DNA of 64,000 nucleotides from CALMEC01 sp964434425 (GCA_964434425.1 CAYSVH010000002.1:62001-126000); one strand, 5' to 3'; positions 25,135 to 33,824 are shown, counted from the stretch's first letter. The notes: generated by a model not told the origin, from the letters alone. Numbers and translations: made by a program.

Positions 25135-25940
25135 CGACCGCCGAACTCCGGCTGGCGACGCTCACGCGTGGCGGCGACGCCCTCGGCCAGGTCCTGGGAT
25201 CCGAACGCCTTCACACGCCACTGCTGCGCCTTGCCGTCCGGCGCGTCGTTGTCCGCGATCGCCCGCAGAACCCCCCGGATCCCCTCGACGGCGATGGGCG
25301 CGTTGGCCGCGACGGCCTGGCCCATCCGCTGCGCGACCGGAAGCAGTTCCTCGGCAGGGACGACGTGGTTCACCAGGCCGATCTCCCGGGCGGCGCGGGC
25401 GTCGAACGGGCGGCCGGTGAGGAAGATCTCGCGCGTGCGTGCCATGCCGATCTCGTCGGCGAAGCGGCGCAGGCCGTCGGCCGTGTAGACGAGGCCGATC
25501 CGCGCGGGAGGCATGCCGAGGCGGATGCCCTCTCGGGCGACGCGCCAGTCACACGCCATCGCGAGCTCGAGGCCTCCTCCGATCGCGTCACCGTTCAGCG
25601 CGGCGATGACGGGGAAACGGGCCTTCTGGATCGCGCTCGCGACGTCCTGGATGCCGTGCTCGATCCGCTTGATGCGGTTGGACCACTCGAGGATGGGATC
25701 GGTGCCGAGCTCGGCACCGCTGGAGAAGTGCCGATCACCGGCCCCCGTGAGGATGGCGGCACGTACGTCCGGATACGGCTGCGCGGCCAGCAGCTTGGCC
25801 AGTGCGGTCAGCATCCGCTCGGTGAGGGCGTTGGCCTTGCCCTCGTGCACGAGGCGGACGATCAGGACGCCGCCCTGAACCTCGTGCGCGATGCGATCGG
25901 GGTCAGGCGGCGGCGGTGGGGAGGGCGGGACGGTGGCCAT
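25131..25940 (-). CDS. Enoyl-CoA hydratase/isomerase family protein
   Basis: This crotonase-fold protein shows the CoA-binding and oxyanion-hole motifs HFSSGAELGTD and AALNGDAIGGGLELAMACD. A Pro-rich N-terminus precedes the fold. The catalytic Glu of classical hydratases would fall in the region MPPARIGLVYTADGLRR, where no Glu is present, so it may act as an isomerase or other crotonase. It is the first gene of a two-gene unit with the RDD protein. The ATG at 25940 is 6 bases after a CACAAT box. Confidence 0.85.
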   Translation of the reverse strand: MATVPPSPPPPPDPDRIAHEVQGGVLIVRLVHEGKANALTERMLTALAKLLAAQPYPDVRAAILTGAGDRHFSSGAELGTDPILEWSNRIKRIEHGIQDVASAIQKARFPVIAALNGDAIGGGLELAMACDWRVAREGIRLGMPPARIGLVYTADGLRRFADEIGMARTREIFLTGRPFDARAAREIGLVNHVVPAEELLPVAQRMGQAVAANAPIAVEGIRGVLRAIADNDAPDGKAQQWRVKAFGSQDLAEGVAATRERRQPEFGGR

Positions 25941-25946
25941 CGCGAC

Positions 25947-25952
25947 ATTGTG
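25947..25952 (-). promoter_or_regulatory. Putative -10 box, leaderless start (enoyl-CoA hydratase)
   Basis: On the minus strand CACAAT ends 6 bases before the ATG at 25940, and no ribosome binding site lies between. Confidence 0.4.
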
Positions 25953-26004
25953 CCCGCTGGACGGACGTCATGTCGTCGCCGATCGTCCCACCCTGACCGG
26001 AGGA

Positions 26005-26544
26005 TCAGGCGGCGACGGCCGCGACCTCTGTGGCGAACGCCTCGAGGTAATCCCGGACCCGTCCCTCGAGGTCCGGGTCGGTGATGCCGCCGTCGGCGAG
26101 CTTCTCCGGAGCCGGCCCGACGGGCACGGGCTCGCGCTCGAACGGCACGGCGCCGGCGATCGGGGCCGCCTTCAGCACCGACTCCTGAGCCCACAGCGCA
26201 CCGTTGGGGCTGATGGACGCACCGAGCACGCCGACGGGCTTGCCGGCGATGGACGCCTCGCCGTAGGGACGGGAGGCCCAGTCGATGGCGTTCTTGATGA
26301 CGCCGGACGGAAGGGCGTTGTACTCCGGGGTGACGAACACGATCCCGTCCAGCGACGCGACGGTCTCACGCCAATCCGCGACGGAGGACGGGACCTCGGC
26401 CTCGAGGGCGTCGTTGTAGTTGGGGAGGTCGAGGTCGTCGATGACGACGCCGTCACCACCCGGTACGAGCCGGGCCGCCGCGGTGGCGAGCGTCCGGTTG
26501 GCGCTGTCCTCGCGGAGGCTTCCGACGACGAATCCGATCTTCAT
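26005..26544 (-). CDS. NADPH-dependent FMN reductase family protein
   Basis: The 179-residue flavodoxin-like protein begins KIGFVVGSLREDSANR, the phosphate-binding loop for FMN, and contains FVTPEYNALPSGVIKNAIDWAS, diagnostic of the NADPH-dependent FMN reductase/azoreductase family. It likely reduces FMN or quinones with NAD(P)H in the cytoplasm. A GGAGGG site lies upstream. It is divergent from a TetR regulator with operator-like palindromes between them, so it is probably that regulator's target. Confidence 0.9.
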   Translation of the reverse strand: MKIGFVVGSLREDSANRTLATAAARLVPGGDGVVIDDLDLPNYNDALEAEVPSSVADWRETVASLDGIVFVTPEYNALPSGVIKNAIDWASRPYGEASIAGKPVGVLGASISPNGALWAQESVLKAAPIAGAVPFEREPVPVGPAPEKLADGGITDPDLEGRVRDYLEAFATEVAAVAA

Positions 26545-26578
26545 TTCCTTGCCCTCCAGGGTCGATCATCCTCATATT

Positions 26579-26592
26579 CGGACCATGGTCCG
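26579..26592. promoter_or_regulatory. Operator-like palindrome 1 for the TetR regulator
   Basis: CGGACCATGGTCCG is a perfect 14-bp palindrome in the 98-bp divergent intergenic region. It lies 35 bases upstream of the FMN reductase start codon. Confidence 0.6.
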
Positions 26593-26620
26593 CTTCATGT
26601 CCAAAGACGCTATCATAAAA

Positions 26621-26634
26621 CGGACCGCAGTCCG
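26621..26634. promoter_or_regulatory. Operator-like palindrome 2 for the TetR regulator
   Basis: CGGACCGCAGTCCG repeats the first site with CGGAC/GTCCG arms. The two centres are 42 bp apart, close to four helical turns. A TATCAT -10-like sequence at 26611-26616 lies between the sites. The second site is just before the TetR ATG. Confidence 0.6.
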
Positions 26635-26642
26635 ATACACCC

Positions 26643-27257
26643 ATGGATACCATCCCCACCATGAAACCCACGCCCCTCGTCATCGGAGCCCCCACGGCCG
26701 GTGGGCAGCGGGCGGACGCCGTCCGGAACCACGACCGGGTCCTACGCGCCGCACGCGGGATCATCGACTCGTGCGGGGCCCGGAGCCTGACGATGGACGC
26801 CGTCGCGCAGGCGGCCAGCGTGGGCAAGGGCACGGTGTTCCGGCATTTCGGCGACCGCACCGGCCTGATCCATGCGCTGATGGACACCGGCGAGCGCTGC
26901 TTTCAGGAGAGCTTCCTCATGGGGCCCCCGCCGCTCGGTCCCGGTGCACCCGCCGCCGAACGCATCCAGGCCTTCGGCGCCGCGCTCATCGCGCACCGGC
27001 GCGCCAACCTCGATCTCATGGCCGAGTTCGACGACGACTTCGCACACCCCGTCTACCGCGGGTGGCACACGCACCTGCGGCACCTGCTCGCGGAGGCGGC
27101 CCCGGCCCTCGATCCCGACGTCGCCGCCCACCTCCTCCTGGCGGCGACCGATCCGCCGCTTCTCGCCAGCCTGGTGGCCGATGCGGCCGACGCCCGGTGG
27201 GCGGATCTGGAACGCACGTGGGCCGCGATGGCGGACGGCATCATCGCCGCGCGCTGA
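26643..27257 (+). CDS. TetR-family transcriptional regulator
   Basis: The N-terminal helix-turn-helix is typical: RVLRAARGIIDSCGARSLTMDAVAQAASVGKGTVFRHFGDRTGLIHAL at about residues 31-78, with the recognition helix around VGKGTVFRHF. The remaining ~120 residues form the helical ligand-binding part. The gene is divergent from the FMN reductase and two near-identical palindromes lie in the shared promoter region, so it probably represses itself and the reductase. The ligand is unknown; a quinone or other redox-active compound would fit the neighbour. An alternative ATG exists 18 bases downstream. Confidence 0.9.
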   Translation: MDTIPTMKPTPLVIGAPTAGGQRADAVRNHDRVLRAARGIIDSCGARSLTMDAVAQAASVGKGTVFRHFGDRTGLIHALMDTGERCFQESFLMGPPPLGPGAPAAERIQAFGAALIAHRRANLDLMAEFDDDFAHPVYRGWHTHLRHLLAEAAPALDPDVAAHLLLAATDPPLLASLVADAADARWADLERTWAAMADGIIAAR

Positions 27258-27287
27258 CGCGCACCGACACTCCCGCGAACCGGACGG

Positions 27288-27413
27288 GCAAGTCCGGTGC
27301 CAGGCACTTAACTTGCGCGTGGCAAACCGCACGAAGGCGAACCACCTGCTATCCGGCATCTTCTTAGCCGGTGTTCCAGATCGCGCAAGCCCCGTGCCTG
27401 GCACCGGACTTGC
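27288..27413. repeat. 126-bp element with perfect 20-bp inverted ends
   Basis: The left arm GCAAGTCCGGTGCCAGGCAC (27288-27307) is the exact reverse complement of 27394-27413. Inside, CTTGCGCG (27312-27319) and CGCGCAAG (27382-27389) form a second inverted pair, so nearly the whole element can fold as one long hairpin. It contains no gene. It looks like a REP/BIME-like or miniature non-autonomous element between tetR and the cupin gene. The arms contain the 11-bp palindrome GTGCCAGGCAC. Confidence 0.85.
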
Positions 27414-27465
27414 GTAGCGTGTGAGACGACGCGCGCACCGGCGTGCACGGAAAGAGAGGACGCGC

Positions 27466-27915
27466 ATGGAATCCGGCATCTCGACGACGCGGCTCGACCC
27501 CAGTTCGGGCGAGCGCTTCCAAGGCCTGCGACGGGCACTGGGGATCACCACGTTCGGCATGAACCTCATCACTCTCCAGCCGGGCGAACGCGGACGCATC
27601 CACCGGCACGAGCGCCAGGAGGAGGTCCTGATCGTGCTGGAGGGGATCCTGGAAGTGGTCACGCCGGACCGCACGACGGAGATCCTGGAGAACGGCGTGA
27701 TCCGCATCGCGCCCGATGTGCGCCGCCAGATCGTGAATCGCGGTCCCGGACGGGTCGTGATCCTGGCGCTGGGCGGTGCCAACCCGCACGACGGACGCGA
27801 CGGGGAGGCCTTCGAGCGCTTCGATGAGACCGAACCGCGCACGCCTCAGGAGATCCCGAACCCGGAGGACCTGCCGCCGGGAGATCTGCGGACCGCGGAG
27901 AGCAGCATCGGGTGA
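27466..27915 (+). CDS. Cupin-domain protein
   Basis: The 149-residue protein has a single small beta-barrel cupin domain: GERGRIHRHERQEEVLIVLEG is motif 1 with metal-binding His, His and Glu, and the second motif lies around APDVRRQIVN, where the usual His is replaced. The C-terminal ~35 residues are Pro/Glu-rich. I chose the ATG at 27466 because AGAGAGGA lies 6 bases upstream; a GTG at 27421 would read through the repeat edge. Substrate unknown. Confidence 0.82.
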   Translation: MESGISTTRLDPSSGERFQGLRRALGITTFGMNLITLQPGERGRIHRHERQEEVLIVLEGILEVVTPDRTTEILENGVIRIAPDVRRQIVNRGPGRVVILALGGANPHDGRDGEAFERFDETEPRTPQEIPNPEDLPPGDLRTAESSIG

Positions 27916-28074
27916 CTCCGGTGGCCATCCCGGACACGCCGACCGATCGCGACGACGCCAGGACGGCTGGCTCGGTTCCCCGATGACCGATTCCGTGAGC
28001 CCATGCGATCGCACCGGATCGATCGAAGATCCGGGCCGCGGGATGGTCACCTCACCGCCGAAGCGACCGCGGGA

Positions 28075-29013
28075 CTATCCCCCCAGGTCGGCGTAGTCCA
28101 GCACGCGCTCGATCATCTCGTCGAACTCCATGCCCGCCGCGGCCACCGCACGCGGAACGATGCTCGTGTCGGTCAGACCCGGGATGGTGTTCAGCTCGAG
28201 CACCCACGGGCGGTCGTCCTCGTCGAGGATGAGATCGACGCGGGCGAAGCCGTGACACACGAGCACGCGGTAGCAGTCGAGGGCGACCCGGACCACCTCG
28301 TCGGCGACGGCGTCCGGCAGATCGGCCGGGGCGCGCAGCTCGGTGGCACCGGGCGTGTAGCGCGACTCGAAGTCGTAGAACTCCTTGCCGAGGGGGATGG
28401 CCTCCACGATCGGGAGGGCCTCCGGATCGTCGTTGCCCAGGATGACCACCGACAGCTCCCGCCCGGACACGAACCGCTCCATCATGAGGCGGTCGTCGTA
28501 GGCGAGCGCCGCGACGAGGGCCGCCGGCACGTCCGCGGGCCGGTGCGCCAGACGGATGCCCAGGGCCGACCCGCCGCGCGCGGGCTTCACCACGAGCGGA
28601 AGGCCGAGCTGCTCCTCGATCTCGCCGAGCGCGTCCGCGGCGCCCAGCTCACGGAAGGCCGCCTGGCTGAACGCGTACGCGTCCGGGGTGGGGATGCCGG
28701 CCGCCGTGAATGCCGCCTTGGCCACGACCTTGTCCCAGGCGCGGGACGAGGCGTTGACCCCCGACCCGGTGTAGCGGATGCCGATGATCTCGAGCAGTTC
28801 CTGGACCGTCCCGTCCTCACCTCCCTGCCCGTGCATCGCGATGAACGCGACGTCCGGTGCCGCGTCGCGCAGGATCCGCACCATCTCGCGATCGACGTCG
28901 AGCGCGATCACCTCGTGACCCAGCCGCAGGAGCGCCGCCTCCACGTTGGCGCCGCTCCGCAGGCTGATCTCACGCTCGAACGAGCGTCCCCCCTTGAGCA
29001 CGGCGACCTTCAT
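28075..29013 (-). CDS. D-alanine--D-alanine ligase-like ATP-grasp protein (second copy)
   Basis: The 312-residue protein is a full-length Ddl relative: KGGRSFEREISLRSG, MHGQGGEDGTVQELL, KPARGGSALGI, YDFESRYTPG and LELNTIPGLTDTS. The loop Tyr that favours D-Ala over D-lactate is kept (SRY), while the preceding Lys is Arg. It differs clearly from the copy at 10 kb. Its ATG overlaps the stop of the aminotransferase gene, so the two are coupled. It may be the main D-Ala-D-Ala ligase or act on another amino acid. Confidence 0.85.
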   Translation of the reverse strand: MKVAVLKGGRSFEREISLRSGANVEAALLRLGHEVIALDVDREMVRILRDAAPDVAFIAMHGQGGEDGTVQELLEIIGIRYTGSGVNASSRAWDKVVAKAAFTAAGIPTPDAYAFSQAAFRELGAADALGEIEEQLGLPLVVKPARGGSALGIRLAHRPADVPAALVAALAYDDRLMMERFVSGRELSVVILGNDDPEALPIVEAIPLGKEFYDFESRYTPGATELRAPADLPDAVADEVVRVALDCYRVLVCHGFARVDLILDEDDRPWVLELNTIPGLTDTSIVPRAVAAAGMEFDEMIERVLDYADLGG

Positions 29014-30317
29014 CGGATGCCTCCCAGTCCCTCGAACAGTTCACTGGTCTCGGCGATCACCTCGCCGATGCGGCGGACTCCCTCGGCGATGACCTCCGGT
29101 GACGACTGCGAGAAGTTCATCCGCATCGAGCTCATGCCCTGACCGTCGAGGAAGGCCGCCCCGCCCGGGACGAACGCGACGTTGCGGTCGATGGCGCGCG
29201 CAAGCAGGTCCTGGGTGTTGAGGTAGGAGGGAAGCGTCGCCCAGACGAAGAGTCCACCGCGCGGGCGCGTCCAGGTGGCGGACGCCGGGAACTCCTCCTC
29301 CAGCGCCGTCAGCAGGGCGTCGCGCCGGGTGCGGTAGACGGCGTTCACGCGCGCCACGTGCTCACGCCAGTCGTAGCGGTCGAGGTACTCCAGGATGAAG
29401 CGCTGGTTCAGCGTCCCGGAACACAGATCCTCGCTCTGCTTGCCGAGGTTCATCTGGCGCAGCACCGGAGGGGCCGCCGCCACCCATCCCACGCGCAGGC
29501 CCGGCGCGAGGATCTTGGAGAACGTGGATACGTAGATCACCCAGCCACGCCCCTCGTCCAGTTCGTACAGGGAGGGCAACGGCTCGCCGTCGAACCGGAC
29601 CTGGCCGTACGGGTTGTCCTCGACGACCATGATCTCGTGGCGGTGGGCGATGTCGATGAGACGCTCGCGCCGCTCGAGCGACATCGTGACGCCCGCGGGA
29701 TTGTGGAAGTTCGGGATCGTGTAGATCAGCTTGACGCGACATCCCTCGTTCGCGAGGCGCTCCAGTGCCGGCTCGAGCTCGTCGACGATCATGCCGTCGT
29801 CGTCCATCGGGATGTGGACCACGTCGGCCTCGTACGTGGTGAACGGCGGCACCGCACCGGGGTAGGTCGGCCCCTCGGCGATCACCACCTCGCCCGGATC
29901 GACGAACGACCGGACGGAGAGGTTGATGCCCTGCTGGCCGCCACTCGTGATCATGATCTGGTCGACCGTGGCCGAGGCGCGTTCGTGGGCCATGATCTGC
30001 ACGATGCGCTCCCGCAGATCGCGCAGGCCCTCGGTGGGGCCGTACTGGAGCGCCGACGTCAGGTGGTCCGCCCGGACCGCGTCCATCACGGTCGCGAACA
30101 CCTCGGACGGGAAGAGCTCCATGTCGGGGAACCCGCCCGCCAGCGAGATCACATCGGGCCGCTCGGCCAGCGCCATGAGGTCGCGCATGGCGGACGCCTT
30201 GATCTTGCGCGCGCGGATCGCGAAGCGCTGCTCGTAGCGCACGGCGTCCTGTGGTGTGACCTGACTGTGAGTGTTCCGTGTGTGATCGATGGCCAACGGT
30301 GCCTCTCGGAGCGACAT
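29010..30317 (-). CDS. PLP-dependent aminotransferase (LysN/2-aminoadipate aminotransferase-like)
   Basis: This 435-residue fold-type I aminotransferase belongs to the MocR/LysN branch without a DNA-binding domain. Motifs: ISLAGGFPDMELFP, LQYGPTEGLRDLRERI, TSGGQQGI, YTIPNFHNPAG, VEDNPYGQVRF and the PLP-lysine region STFSKILAPGLRVGW. It likely transfers amino groups from aromatic or aminoadipate-type amino acids. It overlaps the second ddl by 4 bases, an association not explained by standard pathways. A TACACT box lies 11 bases before the ATG. Confidence 0.88.
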   Translation of the reverse strand: MSLREAPLAIDHTRNTHSQVTPQDAVRYEQRFAIRARKIKASAMRDLMALAERPDVISLAGGFPDMELFPSEVFATVMDAVRADHLTSALQYGPTEGLRDLRERIVQIMAHERASATVDQIMITSGGQQGINLSVRSFVDPGEVVIAEGPTYPGAVPPFTTYEADVVHIPMDDDGMIVDELEPALERLANEGCRVKLIYTIPNFHNPAGVTMSLERRERLIDIAHRHEIMVVEDNPYGQVRFDGEPLPSLYELDEGRGWVIYVSTFSKILAPGLRVGWVAAAPPVLRQMNLGKQSEDLCSGTLNQRFILEYLDRYDWREHVARVNAVYRTRRDALLTALEEEFPASATWTRPRGGLFVWATLPSYLNTQDLLARAIDRNVAFVPGGAAFLDGQGMSSMRMNFSQSSPEVIAEGVRRIGEVIAETSELFEGLGGIR

Positions 30318-30372
30318 GATTCAGGCTGAGTGTAGAACGACCGCACGTCGCGGGTGATCGTAAGCGCTCTGT

Positions 30373-30378
30373 TACCAT
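30373..30378 (+). promoter_or_regulatory. Putative -10 box, leaderless start (gtrA)
   Basis: TACCAT ends 8 bases before the GTG at 30387; no ribosome binding site lies between. Confidence 0.4.
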
Positions 30379-30386
30379 CGTTCGTC

Positions 30387-30839
30387 GTGTCTACGTCGGA
30401 TGCCTCCCAGGCCAAACCCCCGCGAAAGCGCCTTTTCGCGCTGCCCGACATCCGGAGGACCAAGCCGGAGGACTGGGCTCAGCTGGTGCGCTTCTGCGTC
30501 GTGGGAGCGTCGGGTTTCGTGGTCAATCTCGTCGTGTACACCGTCCTCGTGCACCCGGCGGACACCCACTACATGGCGGCCGCGGTCGTCGCGTTCGTCG
30601 TCGCCTGGTCGACCAACTTCATGCTGAACAAGCACTGGACGTTCCGTCGGCACGACCTCTCGACCACGCAGCAGGGGATGCGCAACCTCGCCGTCAGCCT
30701 CATCGGGCTCGCGATCAACCTGATCTTCCTCCGCCTGCTGGTGAGCGTGGGAATCCCCAAGGTCCCCGCCCAGATGATCGCCGTCGGCGCGCTCACGCCC
30801 GTCACCTTCCTGCTCAACCGCCGCTGGTCATTCCGGTAG
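30387..30839 (+). CDS. GtrA-family membrane protein
   Basis: The ~150-residue protein has four membrane helices and GtrA hallmarks: LVRFCVVGASGFVVNLVVYTVL, then FVVAWSTNFMLNKHWTF and TPVTFLLNRRWSF. GtrA proteins help move or present polyprenyl-phosphate sugars for cell-surface glycosylation. I chose the GTG at 30387 on the -10 spacing; the frame extends to 30354. It is followed after 7 bases by two polytopic glycosyltransferases, giving a likely surface-sugar operon. Confidence 0.87.
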   Translation: MSTSDASQAKPPRKRLFALPDIRRTKPEDWAQLVRFCVVGASGFVVNLVVYTVLVHPADTHYMAAAVVAFVVAWSTNFMLNKHWTFRRHDLSTTQQGMRNLAVSLIGLAINLIFLRLLVSVGIPKVPAQMIAVGALTPVTFLLNRRWSFR

Positions 30840-30846
30840 CTCTCCG

Positions 30847-32613
30847 GTGAGACGACGCGCACACCGCGCGGCCCTCACGCTTGCGGCCTTCGTCGTGTTC
30901 GTGGTGGGCACCCCGGCCGCGATCGCCACCACGACGGCCCCCTCCGCGATCACCGCGGCCGCCCAGGGAGCGGATCGGGCGCCTGAGCGGCCATCGGCCC
31001 GACTGACCGCCTCCGAGGTCACACGCATCGCCCGCGAGTCGCCGGCCGCAAAGGAGTGGATCCGACGGCACCCCATCGAGCGGACGCCGTCCCCCACCCG
31101 CGACACGGAGAGGAACCTGTGGACGCAGAGCTTCGTCGACGCCGACGGCACGACCCAGGCGCAGGTCCTCGTGGACGACGGCAGCGGCGAGATCGTCGAG
31201 ACCCGCACGGGTCCTCAGGTGAACTGGCAGATGGCGCGCGGCTACCGGGGGGCGTTCGGACGGTCGCTCACCGAGCCGCAGATCTGGATTCCGCTCTTCG
31301 TCATCTTCCTCGTGCCGCTGATCCGATGGCGACGGTTCTTCTCGTGGCACACCCTCGACCTGGCCGCGCTCGCCGCCTTCGGCGTCTCGCTCGCATGGTT
31401 CAACCGGGGCGAGATCTTCACGTCGGTCCCGCTGGCCTACCCGCCCCTCGCCTACCTGGCCGTCCGTCTGGCCGTCGTCGGCCTCGGGCGACCGCGACGA
31501 CGGGGCACCGCACCACCGGACGACACACCCGCCGCACGACCGAGCGCGACGCCACGCGCCGGCTCCTGGTGCCCCACCTGGCTCCTGCTCGCACTCATGC
31601 TCCTGGTGCTCGGCCTGCGACTGGGGCTCAACGCGTTCGACGCCAACGTCATCGACGTCGGGTACGCCGGAGTCATCGGCGCCGACCGGATCGCCCACGC
31701 CGCCACGCCGTACGGCACCTTTCCGGACGACTGCTCGCAGTGCGACACCTACGGCCCGGCCGTCTATCTGGCCTACGTCCCGTTCGAGGCGATCTCGCCC
31801 TGGGAGGGGAGATGGGACGGTCTTGAGGCCGCGCACGCCGCGGCGGTCGTCTTCGACCTGTTCGCCATCGCCGGGCTCATGCTGCTCGGCTGGCGCATCG
31901 GCGGCCGAGCTCTGGCGGTGCTCCTCGGATTCGCCTGGACCGCTCACCCGTTCACCGCCTACACGCTCGAGAGCAACGCGAACGACAGCCTCGTCGCCGC
32001 ACTCCTCATCTGGGGGCTGGTGGTGGCGCACCGGCCCATGGCGCGCGGGGTGATGGTCGGGCTCGCGGCCCTCACGAAGTTCACGCCGGCCATCCTGCTT
32101 CTCCTGTGGGCCCGGAGTCCGTATCCCCGCCAGACCCTCACCCCGCGACGCGTCGCCCTCTACGTGGCCGGCCTCGCGGTCGCCCTCGTCGGCACCGGCT
32201 GGGTCGTCCTCCTCGACGGCATGGACGGTGTACGGGCATTCTGGTCGCGAACCATGGGATTCCAGTTCGGCCGCACGTCGCCGTTCTCGATCTGGGGACA
32301 GAACCCGGAGCTTCGGCCCGTGCAGCTGGCACTGGCCGGGCTCGTGATCGTCGCGGCCGTCGCGTTCGTCCGCTGGCCGCGCCGGCTCGATCTGCGTTCG
32401 TTCGCGGCGCTGACCGGGCTTCTGCTGATCGGCCTCCAGCTGTCGCTGACCCACTGGTTCTACCTGTACATCCCGTGGTTCCTGCCCTTCGCCATCCTGG
32501 CGCTCATCCCGACCTGGACGCGCCGCGACGCTCCGGCAACCGCGACGGCGCGGCCGCGGCCGATGCCGTCGGTGTTCGACCGCCACGTGCGCCCGACCCC
32601 CGGCAGCGTGTGA
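30847..32613 (+). CDS. Polytopic GT87-like glycosyltransferase with N-terminal extracytoplasmic domain
   Basis: The protein starts with a signal or anchor sequence, then ~110 residues with a PepSY-like pattern (WTQSFVDADGTTQAQVLVDD, GEIVETRTG). About ten membrane helices follow, resembling DUF2029/GT87 mannosyltransferases that use polyprenyl-phosphate sugars. The first outer loop has NVIDVGYAGVIGADRI and TYGPAVYLAYVPFE, where such enzymes carry catalytic acidic residues. The GTG at 30847 is 7 bases after gtrA. Its last bases overlap the next gene's GTG. Confidence 0.75.
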   Translation: MRRRAHRAALTLAAFVVFVVGTPAAIATTTAPSAITAAAQGADRAPERPSARLTASEVTRIARESPAAKEWIRRHPIERTPSPTRDTERNLWTQSFVDADGTTQAQVLVDDGSGEIVETRTGPQVNWQMARGYRGAFGRSLTEPQIWIPLFVIFLVPLIRWRRFFSWHTLDLAALAAFGVSLAWFNRGEIFTSVPLAYPPLAYLAVRLAVVGLGRPRRRGTAPPDDTPAARPSATPRAGSWCPTWLLLALMLLVLGLRLGLNAFDANVIDVGYAGVIGADRIAHAATPYGTFPDDCSQCDTYGPAVYLAYVPFEAISPWEGRWDGLEAAHAAAVVFDLFAIAGLMLLGWRIGGRALAVLLGFAWTAHPFTAYTLESNANDSLVAALLIWGLVVAHRPMARGVMVGLAALTKFTPAILLLLWARSPYPRQTLTPRRVALYVAGLAVALVGTGWVVLLDGMDGVRAFWSRTMGFQFGRTSPFSIWGQNPELRPVQLALAGLVIVAAVAFVRWPRRLDLRSFAALTGLLLIGLQLSLTHWFYLYIPWFLPFAILALIPTWTRRDAPATATARPRPMPSVFDRHVRPTPGSV

Positions 32614-33824
32614 TCCCGCTCCGGCGTGCCATCCCCCTGATCGGCCTGGCGGCCGCGTCCTGGCTCATCGCAGCCCTGTGGGACCCGGTGCGCCACCAGC
32701 ACCTCACCGACATCCCCGTGTATCGCGACGTCGCCGCGCAGATCGCCGGCGGGCAGCTTCCGTACCGCGACTTCGACGTGGAGTATCCGCCGCTCGCCTC
32801 GGCCCTCATGTACCTCGCGCGCCTCGTCCCGACGGACTACGCCACCGGGTTCTCGCTGGTGATGTTCGCCGCCCTCGCGGCCACGCTCCTGGGCACCATG
32901 GCCACCGCGGCGGCGTTGCGGCTGAGTCCCGGCCGCCAGACGGCCGCGGGGGTGGTCGTCGCGACGACCCCGCTCCTTCTGGGCGACCTGGTGGCGACCC
33001 GCTTCGACCTGGCGCTCACGGCGCTTCTGGCCTGGACCCTGTGGGCCGCCGTGACCGAACGGTTCCCGCTGATGTGGTTTCTCCTGGCCGCCGCCATCGC
33101 CCTGAAGCTCGTGCCCGTCGCCCTCATCCCGGTGCTCGTCATCTGGCAGCGCCATCGCACCGGCGGCTGGCCCGGACGGACGCTGGTGCCGTCGGCCGTG
33201 GTGAGCGCGGTGGTGTGGATCCCGTTCCTGGTGTCCGGGGCGTCGGGGCTCGGCCACATGTTCCGCTACCACCTGGACCGTCCCCTGCAGATCGAGTCGC
33301 TGGGCGGGTCGTACCTCCTCGGACTGCACGCTCTGGCGGACATCCCCCTGTCGATCACGACGACCTACGGAAGCCAGAACGTCCGGGGGCCGGGCGTCGA
33401 CGTCATCACCGCCATCGCCATGGGCCTCCAGGTGGCGTCGATCGCCGCCGTCGCCATCGTGTTCGCACTGTTCGTGCGCCGCGCTCCTGCTCGCCTGGCC
33501 GTCCAGGGCCTGGTGTCGGCGGTGGGGGCGACGCTGGCGCTGCTCGTCCTCACCGGGAAGGTGCTGTCACCGCAGTTCGTGCTGTGGCTCCTGCCGGCGT
33601 GCCTGCTCATCGTCGGGCCGTACGGCGCCGTCGCCGCCGGTGCGGTCGTCGTCGTGTTCCTCACGACGCAGGTCTACTTTCCGTACTCGTACTGGGATCT
33701 GGTGGCGATGCGGGAGGGAGCGATCGCCCAGCTCGTGGTGCGCAACGTCGCACTCATCGTGCTGGCGACGGCCGCGTTCCCGCGGATCGGCTGGTGGGAC
33801 CGGACCGCGAGCGGTCCTCGATGA
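32610..33824 (+). CDS. Polytopic GT87-like glycosyltransferase
   Basis: The 404-residue protein has about ten membrane helices. The first loop holds TDIPVYRDVAAQIAGGQLPYRDFDVEYPPL, the typical DUF2029/GT87 loop with acidic residues and YPP. It lacks the extra N-terminal domain of its neighbour. The GTG at 32610 overlaps the previous stop by four bases. Likely a polyprenyl-phosphate-sugar-dependent transferase for glycolipid or wall polysaccharide; acceptor unknown. Its 3' end lies in a hairpin repeat shared with the convergent ymdB. Confidence 0.8.
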   Translation: MIPLRRAIPLIGLAAASWLIAALWDPVRHQHLTDIPVYRDVAAQIAGGQLPYRDFDVEYPPLASALMYLARLVPTDYATGFSLVMFAALAATLLGTMATAAALRLSPGRQTAAGVVVATTPLLLGDLVATRFDLALTALLAWTLWAAVTERFPLMWFLLAAAIALKLVPVALIPVLVIWQRHRTGGWPGRTLVPSAVVSAVVWIPFLVSGASGLGHMFRYHLDRPLQIESLGGSYLLGLHALADIPLSITTTYGSQNVRGPGVDVITAIAMGLQVASIAAVAIVFALFVRRAPARLAVQGLVSAVGATLALLVLTGKVLSPQFVLWLLPACLLIVGPYGAVAAGAVVVVFLTTQVYFPYSYWDLVAMREGAIAQLVVRNVALIVLATAAFPRIGWWDRTASGPR

